Positions 53,669 to 62,495 of a stretch of DNA of 64,000 nt are shown piece by piece. The notes beneath the pieces were generated by a model that was not told where the DNA came from, did not search any database, and was given only the letters and a program-made list of their open reading frames with translations. Source of the stretch: Rhodobacter flavimaris (lineage in GTDB: Bacteria > Pseudomonadota > Alphaproteobacteria > Rhodobacterales > Rhodobacteraceae); the NCBI RefSeq assembly GCF_021378075.1, contig NZ_JAJUOS010000002.1, forward strand, positions 1 to 64,000, given 5' to 3'. Each line of letters starts with the position of its first letter. Positions within the stretch are counted from its first letter, which is position 1. Made by a program: the position numbers and the translations under genes.

Positions 53669-56600
53669 CAGACGATCACCTTCTTGCCCGCGGCGATCTC
53701 GGCCATCAGGGTCTTGCGCAGTTCGTTCACGTATTGGTCGACGTCCGCCTCCTCGGCGAGGTAGGGGCGCGGATAGGCCACCTTGATGTCCGAGGCGTTG
53801 ACGTAGGACGGCGGCCGTGGCGCCGGGGCGGGCCGTTCCTTCATGCCGGGATCGGCCGGGGCTGGCGCCGGGGGCTGCGTCATCCGCGCGATGTCCGCCA
53901 GCATCTGCTGCATCAGGCCGGACCGCGCGCCATTCGCCCGGTCACGCAAGATGGGGATCATGGTCACCGCGTCGAGCCCGGCCTTGTGCGAGGCAACGCT
54001 GCGGCGGATCTTGTCCTGCTGCTCGGGGGTGAGGGCCTGGAACTCGGCCGTCTGGGCAACCTTGTCGGCACATTCGTCGACGGCGGCGATGACCGCCTTG
54101 CGCTCCTTCAGGACATCGAGTTCGACCTTGTCCTTCAGGGCGTAGAGGTCGGACTTCAGCGCCTGGATCGCCGTGCCCTTGTAACAGTCGGGATCCCGCA
54201 GGGCGGCACGCAGCTTTTCCCCGGCGGCGACATCGACATAGCCGATGTTGGCCTCTTGCGCCTGAAGGAAGTCGCGGACGTCGTCGTAGATCTCGCGCTG
54301 AGCCCCGCCCATGAAGCTGCGTATCTTGTCGAGGATGTCCTCCTTGGCGTTCAGCAGCGCGTCTTCCTGCTTGACCGGCTCGGTGATGTACCAGGCTGCG
54401 GGTTTGCCGACCATGGCGACCACTTGATCCCGTAAGGGCTCCAGCGCCGCGACGAACGGGTACTTGTAGTTTTCGGTGACGAGCCGGTTCAGTTCGTCCG
54501 CCAGCTTGCGGATGCTCTCCGCCCATTCGCCGCCGAGAACCCGTGCATCGGAGCCGTCGGCAGGCAGGCCGAACAGCTCCTTGTAGAGATCCTTCGCCGC
54601 GCGGATCTGGGACGAGGTGAACTCCAATTGCGGGGTCAGGAGGATGTTGCCGAGCATGTGGCTGTTGTTGAGCGCCCGGGCCAGTTCGGCGCCTTCCAGC
54701 GGTGTGCCGTCCGAACGGGCCTCGCACTTGCCTTTGCCTGAGAGGCTGGCGGTGAGGCACAGGGTGGCGACCGTCGGCCAACCGTAGGGCTTCGCCCCGA
54801 AGCGTTCGGTCAGATACTTGGCCGAGACCTTCACACCGTTTCGGGCCTGGCTCTGTATGTGGTTCAGCACATCTTGTTCAGCTTCCGTCAGGCCCGTGCC
54901 GGCTTCGCCAAACAAGGTGGACGTCGGACTGGCGGCCTTGGCGATGTCTGCTTCGACGTAGTTCACGCCCCGCAGCATCGGCAGATTGACGTAGACCTTG
55001 TCGACAAGCGCCTGGAACGCCTTGACAACGCGCTCCTGGGGGTCGTCACCGCCGATATCCAGTTCATCACCACGCACGAAGAGCCGCGCCGCAGCCATAA
55101 GTTTCCGCAGGCGAAGTTCCAGCTCCTTCGCGCGGCGGCCGTTTTGCTCTCCCTTTTCGAGAATGATCCGGTCACGGCCCGGCTGGGGCGAGCCGCTGCG
55201 CGACTGCCGGATAAACTTGTCGGACTGCCGGAATAACGTTAAATCCCGGATGAAGCGGACATCCGGCTGAAGCACAATTGCCAGTTCCTCGCGACCAAGG
55301 TTGCGCATGCGGACGGCATCGGGCGATGCGGCGTCATCATTGAAGGGACTGATGATGTTGATCGAAAGTTCGTATTCCCGCCCCAGCAGATGGTCATCGA
55401 GCTTCCGGCTGAAGGGATTTTCATAACCAGTCGTCAGATGCTTGATCTTGCGGTGTTTTAGAATGGTGTCGAAGGCAAGGGTCTCGAACTCCTTGCTGAT
55501 TTCGGTCGGATCGACATCCAGCGCCTTGATTTCCGCCTCGACGTCCTTCTCTTCGTTGGTCAGGAACTCATAGACCTCGCCGTTGCGCTGGATGTATGTC
55601 TCACGTTCCAACAGGGCCAAGGCGTCCTCGATCTTGCGGCGTTGCCCCGCCTGATCCACCTCGAACTCCGAAAGCAGCAGAATGCTGATGTTGCGTACGG
55701 TAGGCTTGAACTCCTTGACGTATTTGACAAGGAACAGCGCCTTGAGCACGCGAACCGCGAAGTGATCGTCGAGGTTCCGCTCGGCGATCTGGATCGACTG
55801 CTGAACTGAGGACTTCAAGGCGGTGCGGATCCCCTCGAACATCAGATCGAATGTCGCAAGCCCTCCTACAGGGCTATCGGCAAGGGTCTTGGCCACCTCC
55901 TGGAACACGCCCAGCATCGAACGCTCGCCAACCGAACTGTGCTTGCCCTCGAACGCATTGTGCTGGGAAAGCGAGGTGATCGCCAACTGGAACAGCGTGT
56001 ACTGGTAGGGTGGAAAAGGGTAGCTGGCGATAAAGTGTCCGCGGTCGCGATAGTTCTTCAGCCGGATTGAACCATCCGCGAAATCGAACAACGTCTTGAG
56101 ATTGTTTTCTTCCTTGTCATGCAGATTTCCCAGCCTGATCTGCGCCGCGTCGGTCTTTGACAGCAGCCGGCGTTGGATGACCTCGGCAACATCTGCCGAG
56201 TTCAACGGCATGCGGTTGGCAAAGCGCGCCTGAATCTTGGAGAAGTCATTCTCCTGCCGTGCAGTCATGTCCCCCACGACTTCGGTGATGGCCTGCTGCG
56301 CCGTCACAATGATCCAGGCCTGACCCTTGCATTTCGTGTTCAGGCTCTCGGCGACGGTTTGGAGGTTCGTCATCAGCTTGACATTGTCGGCGATGTACTG
56401 GCCAACCTCGTCGACGAAGAAATTCAGCCTGAAATTCGGTGCCTGCTGGTCGATCCATGCTTTTACCGTGTTGGCGAAGTCTTCGATCGAGACACGTGTA
56501 TCCTTTCGGTACAGAGAGAGAATGTCCTTGGCATCGGCCGGATCCGTGCCGGTTGCCTGAGCGAAGGCCGCGGCGATGTTGCGTCCTTCGAGCAAGGCCT

Positions 56601-57204
56601 CTTCGCGTCCCCGTGTCTCCCAATGCTTCCCGGAGAGTTCGAGGAATGCCGCCTTAAATGCCTCGAACTGGCCCCGCCCATCCAGCTGCCTTTCGAATTG
56701 CGCGATGTGCGGCTGCTTGCCGTAATAACCACACATCTCGTCGAAGACTTTCTGAAACACTGAAAGCAGCGCATCGACGTTATTCTTTGAAATGACGTCT
56801 GCTTTCTGGTCGATGTTGAACAGGATCGACTTCGATGGAATCGATGCGGCCTTCCTCAGCGCGCCGGCAAGCATTGGCTCGTCCTTCAGCTTGTCAGAGA
56901 AGATGTCGAGCGCCTTGACGCCGTCGACCTCGCGATTTTCCAGCAAGAGTGCCAACATTTTCAGCAGGTGCGATTTACCCGAGCCGAAGAAGCCGGAAAT
57001 CCAGACACCATTGGCCGTCTCGTAATTGTTGTAGGCGTCGAGGAACTGTTCAAGCCTTTGCCCAATTTCCCCGGTGATCACATACTCGTCGAGTTCGATC
57101 CGCAGGCTCGCCTCGTCATCAGCTTTGATCACGCCATCGATGGCGCGGTCGACGGGCTTCTCAAAAATATCGCGCATCGCAACAGTCATTGGATCAAACC
57201 TCAT
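53668..57204 (-). CDS. brxC: BREX ATPase BrxC (PglY-like)
   Basis: An 1178-residue AAA-type ATPase, the largest BREX component. GVWISGFFGSGKSHLLKMLA at about residues 67-86 is the Walker A site. The opening RDIFEKPVDRAIDGVIKADD is typical of BrxC. The middle part contains a DUF6079-like region, and the C-terminus has a Pro-rich linker (APAPADPG, APAPRPPS) before the final YVNELRKTLMAEIAAGKK. That last 26-residue tail is duplicated in the chimeric ORF between the pglX genes. The start overlaps brxB by 11 bases. It acts with PglX and PglZ in modification and restriction. Confidence 0.94.
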   Translation of the reverse strand: MRFDPMTVAMRDIFEKPVDRAIDGVIKADDEASLRIELDEYVITGEIGQRLEQFLDAYNNYETANGVWISGFFGSGKSHLLKMLALLLENREVDGVKALDIFSDKLKDEPMLAGALRKAASIPSKSILFNIDQKADVISKNNVDALLSVFQKVFDEMCGYYGKQPHIAQFERQLDGRGQFEAFKAAFLELSGKHWETRGREEALLEGRNIAAAFAQATGTDPADAKDILSLYRKDTRVSIEDFANTVKAWIDQQAPNFRLNFFVDEVGQYIADNVKLMTNLQTVAESLNTKCKGQAWIIVTAQQAITEVVGDMTARQENDFSKIQARFANRMPLNSADVAEVIQRRLLSKTDAAQIRLGNLHDKEENNLKTLFDFADGSIRLKNYRDRGHFIASYPFPPYQYTLFQLAITSLSQHNAFEGKHSSVGERSMLGVFQEVAKTLADSPVGGLATFDLMFEGIRTALKSSVQQSIQIAERNLDDHFAVRVLKALFLVKYVKEFKPTVRNISILLLSEFEVDQAGQRRKIEDALALLERETYIQRNGEVYEFLTNEEKDVEAEIKALDVDPTEISKEFETLAFDTILKHRKIKHLTTGYENPFSRKLDDHLLGREYELSINIISPFNDDAASPDAVRMRNLGREELAIVLQPDVRFIRDLTLFRQSDKFIRQSRSGSPQPGRDRIILEKGEQNGRRAKELELRLRKLMAAARLFVRGDELDIGGDDPQERVVKAFQALVDKVYVNLPMLRGVNYVEADIAKAASPTSTLFGEAGTGLTEAEQDVLNHIQSQARNGVKVSAKYLTERFGAKPYGWPTVATLCLTASLSGKGKCEARSDGTPLEGAELARALNNSHMLGNILLTPQLEFTSSQIRAAKDLYKELFGLPADGSDARVLGGEWAESIRKLADELNRLVTENYKYPFVAALEPLRDQVVAMVGKPAAWYITEPVKQEDALLNAKEDILDKIRSFMGGAQREIYDDVRDFLQAQEANIGYVDVAAGEKLRAALRDPDCYKGTAIQALKSDLYALKDKVELDVLKERKAVIAAVDECADKVAQTAEFQALTPEQQDKIRRSVASHKAGLDAVTMIPILRDRANGARSGLMQQMLADIARMTQPPAPAPADPGMKERPAPAPRPPSYVNASDIKVAYPRPYLAEEADVDQYVNELRKTLMAEIAAGKKVIV

Positions 57205-57796
57205 AATTCAGAATATTGAACGCCCGGTAATACTTGTCGTCGTGCAGGCGCCCGAACAGATCGAGCGAAGCCCCCGTCGCGAGCGCGTGGGTATAGCTGC
57301 CGGGAAAGAACAGGACGGTCGGCTTGTCTTTGGCCGTGCTCTGCAGGTTGTTCAGCACGTTGTGCGACCGGATAAAGGGATAGACCTCGCCGACCCCTGA
57401 TAAGAAGATGACGTCATGCGGTGTTGATTCGATAGCATCGCCGATCGTGGGGATCAGGTTTGCCTTGGGATCCAGTACGGACTGGAGAAGTTCGCGCAGC
57501 TCGTTCTTGTCGGTGTTACGTTCGATCTCGAGGATTTGCTCAAGGATGCCACGCTCTTTGAGAATGCCGAGTGACAGGTCGTAAAGGCTCAGGTCGAGAA
57601 CCGCGATTCCGGCATGCGCGATCCGGGTCACCAAATCCTGTCGGTCCTCGCCCATCGACAGCCCTTCTTCTGCCGGGAACGGACATATGAAGAACGGCAC
57701 CTCGTTGCCGAGCCCTTGCTTGGTCAGGAACCGCTGGCTCGTGACGACTTTGAAGAGGTGTTCGGACCGCTCTTTGCGGCTGCTCGGTCGGATCAC
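57194..57796 (-). CDS. brxB: BREX protein BrxB (DUF1788)
   Basis: A 200-residue protein of the DUF1788 family, always found between brxA and brxC in type 1 BREX. RIAHAGIAVLDLSLYDLSLG and HDVIFLSGVGEVYPFIRSHN then VLFFPGSYT are characteristic. It overlaps brxA by 4 bases and brxC by 11, so it is embedded in the operon. Its biochemical role in BREX is not well defined; it is needed for both defence and modification in studied systems. Length normal, intact. Confidence 0.93.
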   Translation of the reverse strand: MIRPSSRKERSEHLFKVVTSQRFLTKQGLGNEVPFFICPFPAEEGLSMGEDRQDLVTRIAHAGIAVLDLSLYDLSLGILKERGILEQILEIERNTDKNELRELLQSVLDPKANLIPTIGDAIESTPHDVIFLSGVGEVYPFIRSHNVLNNLQSTAKDKPTVLFFPGSYTHALATGASLDLFGRLHDDKYYRAFNILNYEV

Positions 57797-58413
57797 GATG
57801 TACCTCCGTCGCGGGTCAATCCAGGCAGCAGGACTAGGTCTTGCGGGTGTTTCTCAGCCAGTATCGACTTGAGACGAGGAGAGATATAGGCGGACAGTAT
57901 CCGATTATCGTTCGAGATGACATTTGCTTCGCGCATCATTCGGAAGAGTACTTGGCGCAGCTTCGCACGTGTCGTCGGGCTGATCCCTGCAAGTCCTTCG
58001 TCCCATTCAGCCTTCGCGGAAAACAGTACATCGAAGCTATCGAGCGGCAGGTCGAACTGGAACGACAGGAAACGCTCATGGATGACTTCGGTCGCGAACT
58101 CCCGGACAAAACGGTACGCTCGACAAGTCGCAAGCCAAAGCATGGCCTGCTGGTCCTGGCGGTCGGCATCTTCAACCAGAAACTCGAGTTCTGCCTCGTC
58201 TAGCGTTGAAATCCGGTTGACGATCTCACGAAGGGTGCGACGACGCGAGGCGGCCTTGGGCAATGAGGTAACGCCTTCCTCCAGCGCGCGGTGCAAGGTA
58301 ACGTCCCATTCCTCTGTCGGGACATGAATCCGGGCCACTTCCACGCTTTCGTTCAAAAACAGGCCGCCAGTAGCAAACGACATCTTGTAGGGTTGATTAT
58401 CCGAAAGCGTCAT
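57793..58413 (-). CDS. brxA: BREX protein BrxA (DUF1819)
   Basis: A 206-residue protein of the DUF1819 family. Typical parts are YKMSFATGGLFLNESVEVAR at the start, LWLATCRAYRFVREFATEVI in the middle and LSAYISPRLKSILAEKHP near the end. BrxA is a small helical DNA-binding protein in structural studies and the first structural gene of the operon. It overlaps brxR and brxB by 4 bases each (ATGA-type). Full length. Confidence 0.93.
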   Translation of the reverse strand: MTLSDNQPYKMSFATGGLFLNESVEVARIHVPTEEWDVTLHRALEEGVTSLPKAASRRRTLREIVNRISTLDEAELEFLVEDADRQDQQAMLWLATCRAYRFVREFATEVIHERFLSFQFDLPLDSFDVLFSAKAEWDEGLAGISPTTRAKLRQVLFRMMREANVISNDNRILSAYISPRLKSILAEKHPQDLVLLPGLTRDGGTS

Positions 58414-59282
58414 TGAGCCGCACTTCCACCACTAGGATAAATTTTGTCGCGGTTGAGAAGAACAATCTGTTGGTCCTGCGGGTTTCTAGCGTCAGGGTCA
58501 GTGTCGAGCCCAAGACGCCGAAGCGTGTAGTAGAGCAATGCTCGCCGGACCTCGATAGTCACCTTGCCGTTCCTCATGCCGTAGTCGAGAGCGATAGCAT
58601 TCGCCTGTGCCTCTGAAAGATCGGGGTGAGGTCCAATTTCCAAGGAGACATTGGAACACCAATCACTGTCTGCAACTCCTGAAACTTCGCTATCTTGCAC
58701 CCCACGCAGCTCGAGCATTCGTGAGAGGACGAAGTCCTTGAAGCATGCTTCGGTTAGGCAGAACGCGCGACTATGCCACCGGAACCCGTCGAACGCGATG
58801 GCGTGAGGAGCAATCCAGCGCCAGCGCGGCTCAGGGCTAGACAGGGACTGATATTTCACCTCGATCGCTTCAGATCGGCTAATAGCTCCGACCACCGAGC
58901 GGAGGATCACGGGATCGACGCCGCGCGTGGGCGATGGTGTGGAGCTGTAGGCGGGCAGATTCGTGATCCAACAATCGTCGCGGTCAAGGACACCATCGAC
59001 TAGCGACCGAAGCTGAGAGAGATAGCGACCAGCATCTAGCTTCTCGAAAACCGGCCTGAAATCCAAGCCGCGAACATAAGTTCGCGCACTTTTGTCGTAA
59101 AATATGTTTCCTGGAGCCAAGGCAATGTAACGGCTCAAATCGGATGACGCCTGATTCACCGAAAGCCCAAACTGCTCCATCACATCGCTTCGGTTCACAT
59201 GCCCATCCCAGAATAGGCGAAACTCTATGAACTCGAGTCTCTGCTCGACTCCCCATCTAAGTTCCGTCCCGCCGCGATCCAC
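58410..59282 (-). CDS. brxR: BrxR-type WYL-domain transcriptional regulator
   Basis: About 290 residues from the GTG at 59282, chosen because AGGGGA lies 6 bases upstream and 290 residues is the usual BrxR size; the frame is open to 59414. The winged helix-turn-helix is at about residues 10-75 (FRLFWDGHVNRSDVMEQFGL then SVNQASSDLSRY). The WYL-type domain is at about 110-200 (AIEVKYQSLSSPEPRWRWIA, then HAIAFDGFRWHSRAFCL), and the WCX-like C-terminus follows. BrxR proteins repress BREX operons and may respond to a ligand. Being first in the operon with a 4-base overlap with brxA, it likely controls its own expression. Confidence 0.87.
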   Translation of the reverse strand: MDRGGTELRWGVEQRLEFIEFRLFWDGHVNRSDVMEQFGLSVNQASSDLSRYIALAPGNIFYDKSARTYVRGLDFRPVFEKLDAGRYLSQLRSLVDGVLDRDDCWITNLPAYSSTPSPTRGVDPVILRSVVGAISRSEAIEVKYQSLSSPEPRWRWIAPHAIAFDGFRWHSRAFCLTEACFKDFVLSRMLELRGVQDSEVSGVADSDWCSNVSLEIGPHPDLSEAQANAIALDYGMRNGKVTIEVRRALLYYTLRRLGLDTDPDARNPQDQQIVLLNRDKIYPSGGSAAQ

Positions 59283-59304
59283 TACTCGTCCCCTGCCGTT
59301 ACAG

Positions 59305-59326
59305 ATACGCACAAAAAGTATGCACA
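59305..59326. promoter_or_regulatory. Weak candidate operator upstream of brxR
   Basis: Two related 9-mers, ATACGCACA (59305-59313) and GTATGCACA (59318-59326), are arranged as direct repeats 13 bases apart within 50 bases of the proposed brxR start. Known BrxR sites are inverted repeats, so this is only a candidate. The remaining stretch 59327-59717 holds an IS remnant and otherwise no supported gene. Confidence 0.25.
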
Positions 59327-59481
59327 TCCATTTTTTGGGCCCACATCGCAAGCTATACTCACTGCGAGACTTACGCAATTCGTACATCTCAATCTTTGCT
59401 TGATCTCGTTTCACGTGACCTGCCCCCCGCGAGATCCATCAGTCTGATGTAGAGTCGGCTCATCCGCGAAGGAGCAGAAGA

Positions 59482-59560
59482 ATGAAGAAAAGCCATTTCA
59501 ACGAGGCGCAGACAGAAGGCATGATCTAGGAGCAGGAGCCTGGAATGCCGTCAGCACCGC
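59482..59560 (+). pseudogene. Remnant of an IS3-family orfA
   Basis: From the ATG at 59482 the frame reads MKKSHFNEAQTEGMI, then TAG, then EQEPGMPSA before similarity stops. This is the well-known opening of IS3-family OrfA proteins with a nonsense codon and a truncation. No terminal repeats or second ORF remain. It sits between the BREX operon and the integrase, as old insertion debris. Confidence 0.6.
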
Positions 59561-59717
59561 GCCCGGTGCACTTGCCCAAAAAGAGCGACGCCACTACCAA
59601 TCTCAAACCTGCAGACTCTCGTTATGAACGAGGGACCCAAGGGGGGCAGGTCAGAGCAGGTCAAGTGTACTATGGCAGCGTATAGGCAAAGCAGGTAATC
59701 CCCACGCGTCAGCTTGA

Positions 59718-60986
59718 TCAAATTGCGATGCGATTTACGAGAGCCAGTAGCTGCGAGAGATCTGCACCTCTACCATATCGCTCGCGGTTTAGTCGGTGCC
59801 CGAACAAATCACGCCTGATCCTCTCATCAACCCCAGCCGCAAGCATTCTATCTTCAAAGCTATGCCTCAACCCGTAGAGCGAATGCTCTACAGTTTCGAG
59901 CAAATCATGCTCACGTAGGTATTTGTTTACTGTCGCAGACAACGAAGGACTATCGAAGTACCTCGGAAACCCATTTGTACAGAGACGCATCGCCTCCAAG
60001 CTCACGCCGGCAAGGGGGATCACTCTCTCTGAATAGACTGACTTAAGCTTACGCCCCTCGGGGCGGATCTCTATATATGGAACTTCCCCATCTAGATGGA
60101 TGTGATGGGCCTTAAGGCCTGCGATCTCGCTCGGTCGGGCGCCGGTATTGACCATCGCGAGCACGATGCACCGAGCCTCCAAGTTGAGCCCATCGAGTGC
60201 GCCTGCTGCGAGTATCTTCTCTTTGATCCACTCCACAGAGAACGGGGGGCGCGTATTCTTCTTCCCTTCGTCTATCGTGAGCCCTTCTGTGCTGAACTTA
60301 AGCGTGATCGCTTTTGCACGCGCAACAGTCTTAACGATCGAACTCAGGTGGACGAGATCCTTATTGGCAGAGTTTGCGGATAGCCCTTCCTCCATGATCC
60401 TGTCCCACCACCAAGCACGAAAATCGTAAAGATCGGGCGTGGTGATCTCAGCAATATCCACATCACCATTTACACGGATGAAATTCTTGACGGCCTTCAT
60501 CTTAGGGTTCTTCCAGCGCCGCACCTGATCTTCACTCTTCCCCGCCGCTTTAGGAGCAGCAATCTTCCAGTAGTGCTCAAGAGCACGCGAGACGGTAATC
60601 TTCGGCGGCTCCACACCACCAAGGAGCGCTTCCGCTTCAAGTGCGTCGATCTGCCCCCTTGAGTTCAGAACGCTCTCGACGCGATCGAGAATCTGATGAA
60701 TCGGAAGCTTTGCGACCGTAGGCGCGGGCATATACTCGAACCCACGGCGCGCGGAGAGTTCCCTAGCCGCCGCCAGACGCTCCTCGTAATCGTCGACGTT
60801 GCCAGCGAGCTTCGCCTCCCAGGCTCCAATCATGTCTGCCCATACGGTAACGGCTTTTTGGCGCGCCAAGCTTTCAGAGTCGGTCTTCAAAGAAATCCAA
60901 ACATGATCTCGATACTCGATCGGACCATACCTCTTCGGAACCCGCTTCCTTATGTAGTAAGTACCTGAGCGCCTGATCAACTTCAT
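59718..60986 (-). CDS. int: Tyrosine recombinase (island integrase)
   Basis: A 422-residue integrase. The opening SGTYYIRKRVPKRYGPIEYR is the DUF6538-type arm-binding start common in such integrases. Residues about 140-220 are the core-binding SAM-like domain. The catalytic part includes VNTGARPSEIAGL (first Arg), HSLYGLRHSFEDRM (second Arg/His), LFGHRLNRERYGRGADL (late His and the region of the nucleophilic Tyr). It lies 166 bases from the tRNA-Ser 3' end and the attachment core, with the 12-bp iterons between, so it almost certainly moved this island. Full length and probably active. No excisionase gene was recognised. Confidence 0.92.
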   Translation of the reverse strand: MKLIRRSGTYYIRKRVPKRYGPIEYRDHVWISLKTDSESLARQKAVTVWADMIGAWEAKLAGNVDDYEERLAAARELSARRGFEYMPAPTVAKLPIHQILDRVESVLNSRGQIDALEAEALLGGVEPPKITVSRALEHYWKIAAPKAAGKSEDQVRRWKNPKMKAVKNFIRVNGDVDIAEITTPDLYDFRAWWWDRIMEEGLSANSANKDLVHLSSIVKTVARAKAITLKFSTEGLTIDEGKKNTRPPFSVEWIKEKILAAGALDGLNLEARCIVLAMVNTGARPSEIAGLKAHHIHLDGEVPYIEIRPEGRKLKSVYSERVIPLAGVSLEAMRLCTNGFPRYFDSPSLSATVNKYLREHDLLETVEHSLYGLRHSFEDRMLAAGVDERIRRDLFGHRLNRERYGRGADLSQLLALVNRIAI

Positions 60987-61030
60987 GGAACACCTTTGAG
61001 CCTATGGAATCGCAAGTCTATCAAGGAAAT

Positions 61031-61064
61031 GTGCAGCAAAATGTGCAGCAAAATGTGCAGCAAA
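61031..61064. repeat. Right copy of the 34-bp block of 12-bp iterons
   Basis: Identical to 1157-1190 and in the same orientation: tandem copies of GTGCAGCAAAAT. It begins 45 bases upstream of the integrase start codon, so protein binding here could also repress the integrase promoter. Confidence 0.75.
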
Positions 61065-61151
61065 ACAAGGACATCTCAGACCATATAGCCCAGCAGCATA
61101 AAAACAATACTGACTAAACAGCATGTTATGCGTCTTCAAGTGTGTGGATTA

Positions 61152-61165
61152 TGGCGGACGGGAAG
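61152..61165. repeat. Right attachment site inside the tRNA-Ser 3' end
   Basis: Same 14 bases as 1091-1104. This copy is part of the intact tRNA gene, so the tRNA stayed functional after integration. Confidence 0.85.
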
Positions 61166-61241
61166 GGATTCGAACCCTCGAGACGGTTCCCCGCCTACAC
61201 ACTTTCCAGGCGTGCGCCTTCGACCACTCGGCCACCCGTCC
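61152..61241 (-). tRNA. tRNA-Ser (GGA anticodon)
   Basis: On the minus strand, GGACGGG pairs with CCCGTCC as acceptor stem, with discriminator G and an encoded CCA (61152-61154). The anticodon loop CTGGAAA gives GGA. A long variable arm (GGCGGGGAACCGTC region) and the T-loop GGTTCGAATCC are present, as for serine tRNAs. Total length 90 bases with CCA. The 3' end is the integration site of the island. Confidence 0.95.
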
Positions 61242-61371
61242 GCCGGCGGGTTTATCCGTAAAGCGGGGCGGGATGCAAGGGGCATTCCGGCGGGCAGTGC
61301 TTGCCTCTATCGGGCAGCTTGCCTAACGTGGACTCAACCCACCCCAAGCACGAGAGTCTCGCAAAGGACAG

Positions 61372-62478
61372 ATGTCGATGAAGGATGCACCACGGCTCGA
61401 AACCCCACCCGCGCCGGTATCCCGTAGACGCGAGCCGCGGCAATTGACCAATGTGCTGCTCGGGATCATCGCCTTTGCGCTTGTGCTGTTTCTGCTGGTG
61501 CAGGCGCGCTTCATCCTGATCTCCTTGGCCATCGCCATCATCCTGTTTTCATTGACATCCGAGGCGATCAACGCGATCGCGCGGCTGCATATCGGGCCGG
61601 TCCGGATTCCGAACTGGCTGGCCTCGCTGGTGGCGCTGGTGCTGATTGCATCGGGGCTTATGACGGCCTCGGCGGTCTTGCTGGCTCAGGCAAACGAGGT
61701 CGTCACGATGGTGTTGGCCTATGCCGGCCCCGCGCAGCGCGCCATTGCCGGGATGTTTGGCTGGATGGGCGCCGATGTCGAGGCGGCGGTACTGGACTCG
61801 ATCCAGAAGATCGAAGTTGCGGGCTACCTGAGCACATTGGCCAGCCAGGCCTCGAACCTGCTTTCGGCGGCTATCCTGATCACGCTTTTCGTGGGTTTCC
61901 TCTTTGCCGAGCGGGTCTGGTTCCAGGCCAAGCTGGAAAGCCTGCTTGGCGATCAGGCGCGCGCGCATCACGTGTCAGACATGGTCGGCCGGATCATGCG
62001 TCGCGTGAACCACTACCTGCTCGTCAAGGCGATGGTCTCGGTCGTGACCAGCGCCATCGTCTACGGGATCTTCAAAGTCGGCGGCTTCGATCTTGCGCTT
62101 CCCGTCGCGGTGCTGACCTTCGCGCTCAACTTCATCCCCTCGATCGGGTCGATCATCGCCACCGGGATGGCGGGCCTTGCGGTTTACGTGCTGACACAGG
62201 ACGCCGCCGAAGCCCTGAGCGTTTTCGTCATATGCGGTGTCGCGCAGTTCATTATCGGCAATGTCATCGACCCGATGCTCATGGGGCGCGCGCTGCGACT
62301 GTCCTCTTTCGGGATCATCATCTCTCTTGCCTTTTGGGGCGCAATCTGGGGCCTCCCGGGCATGTTCCTGGCGGTCCCGATCATGGTGGCGCTGATGATC
62401 ATCTGCACCCAGTCGCCGACGCTGCGGCCGCTCGCCGTCATGCTCTCACGCGAGGGCCTGCCTGAATCCGAGGACTAA
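61372..62478 (+). CDS. AI-2E family transporter (PerM-like)
   Basis: A 368-residue membrane protein of the AI-2E/PerM family. It has hydrophobic segments from about residue 24 (VLLGIIAFALVLFLLVQARF) through several more, a central soluble region at about 120-190, and the conserved C-terminal segments NFIPSIGSIIATGMAGL and IGNVIDPMLMGRALRLSSFG, diagnostic of the family. Members have been linked to export of signalling molecules or to ion/proton exchange; the substrate here is unknown. It lies outside the island, in the chromosome flank, 130 bases right of the tRNA, and converges with the MscS-type gene. Confidence 0.9.
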   Translation: MSMKDAPRLETPPAPVSRRREPRQLTNVLLGIIAFALVLFLLVQARFILISLAIAIILFSLTSEAINAIARLHIGPVRIPNWLASLVALVLIASGLMTASAVLLAQANEVVTMVLAYAGPAQRAIAGMFGWMGADVEAAVLDSIQKIEVAGYLSTLASQASNLLSAAILITLFVGFLFAERVWFQAKLESLLGDQARAHHVSDMVGRIMRRVNHYLLVKAMVSVVTSAIVYGIFKVGGFDLALPVAVLTFALNFIPSIGSIIATGMAGLAVYVLTQDAAEALSVFVICGVAQFIIGNVIDPMLMGRALRLSSFGIIISLAFWGAIWGLPGMFLAVPIMVALMIICTQSPTLRPLAVMLSREGLPESED

Positions 62479-62495
62479 CCGAAGAACCAAGCGGG

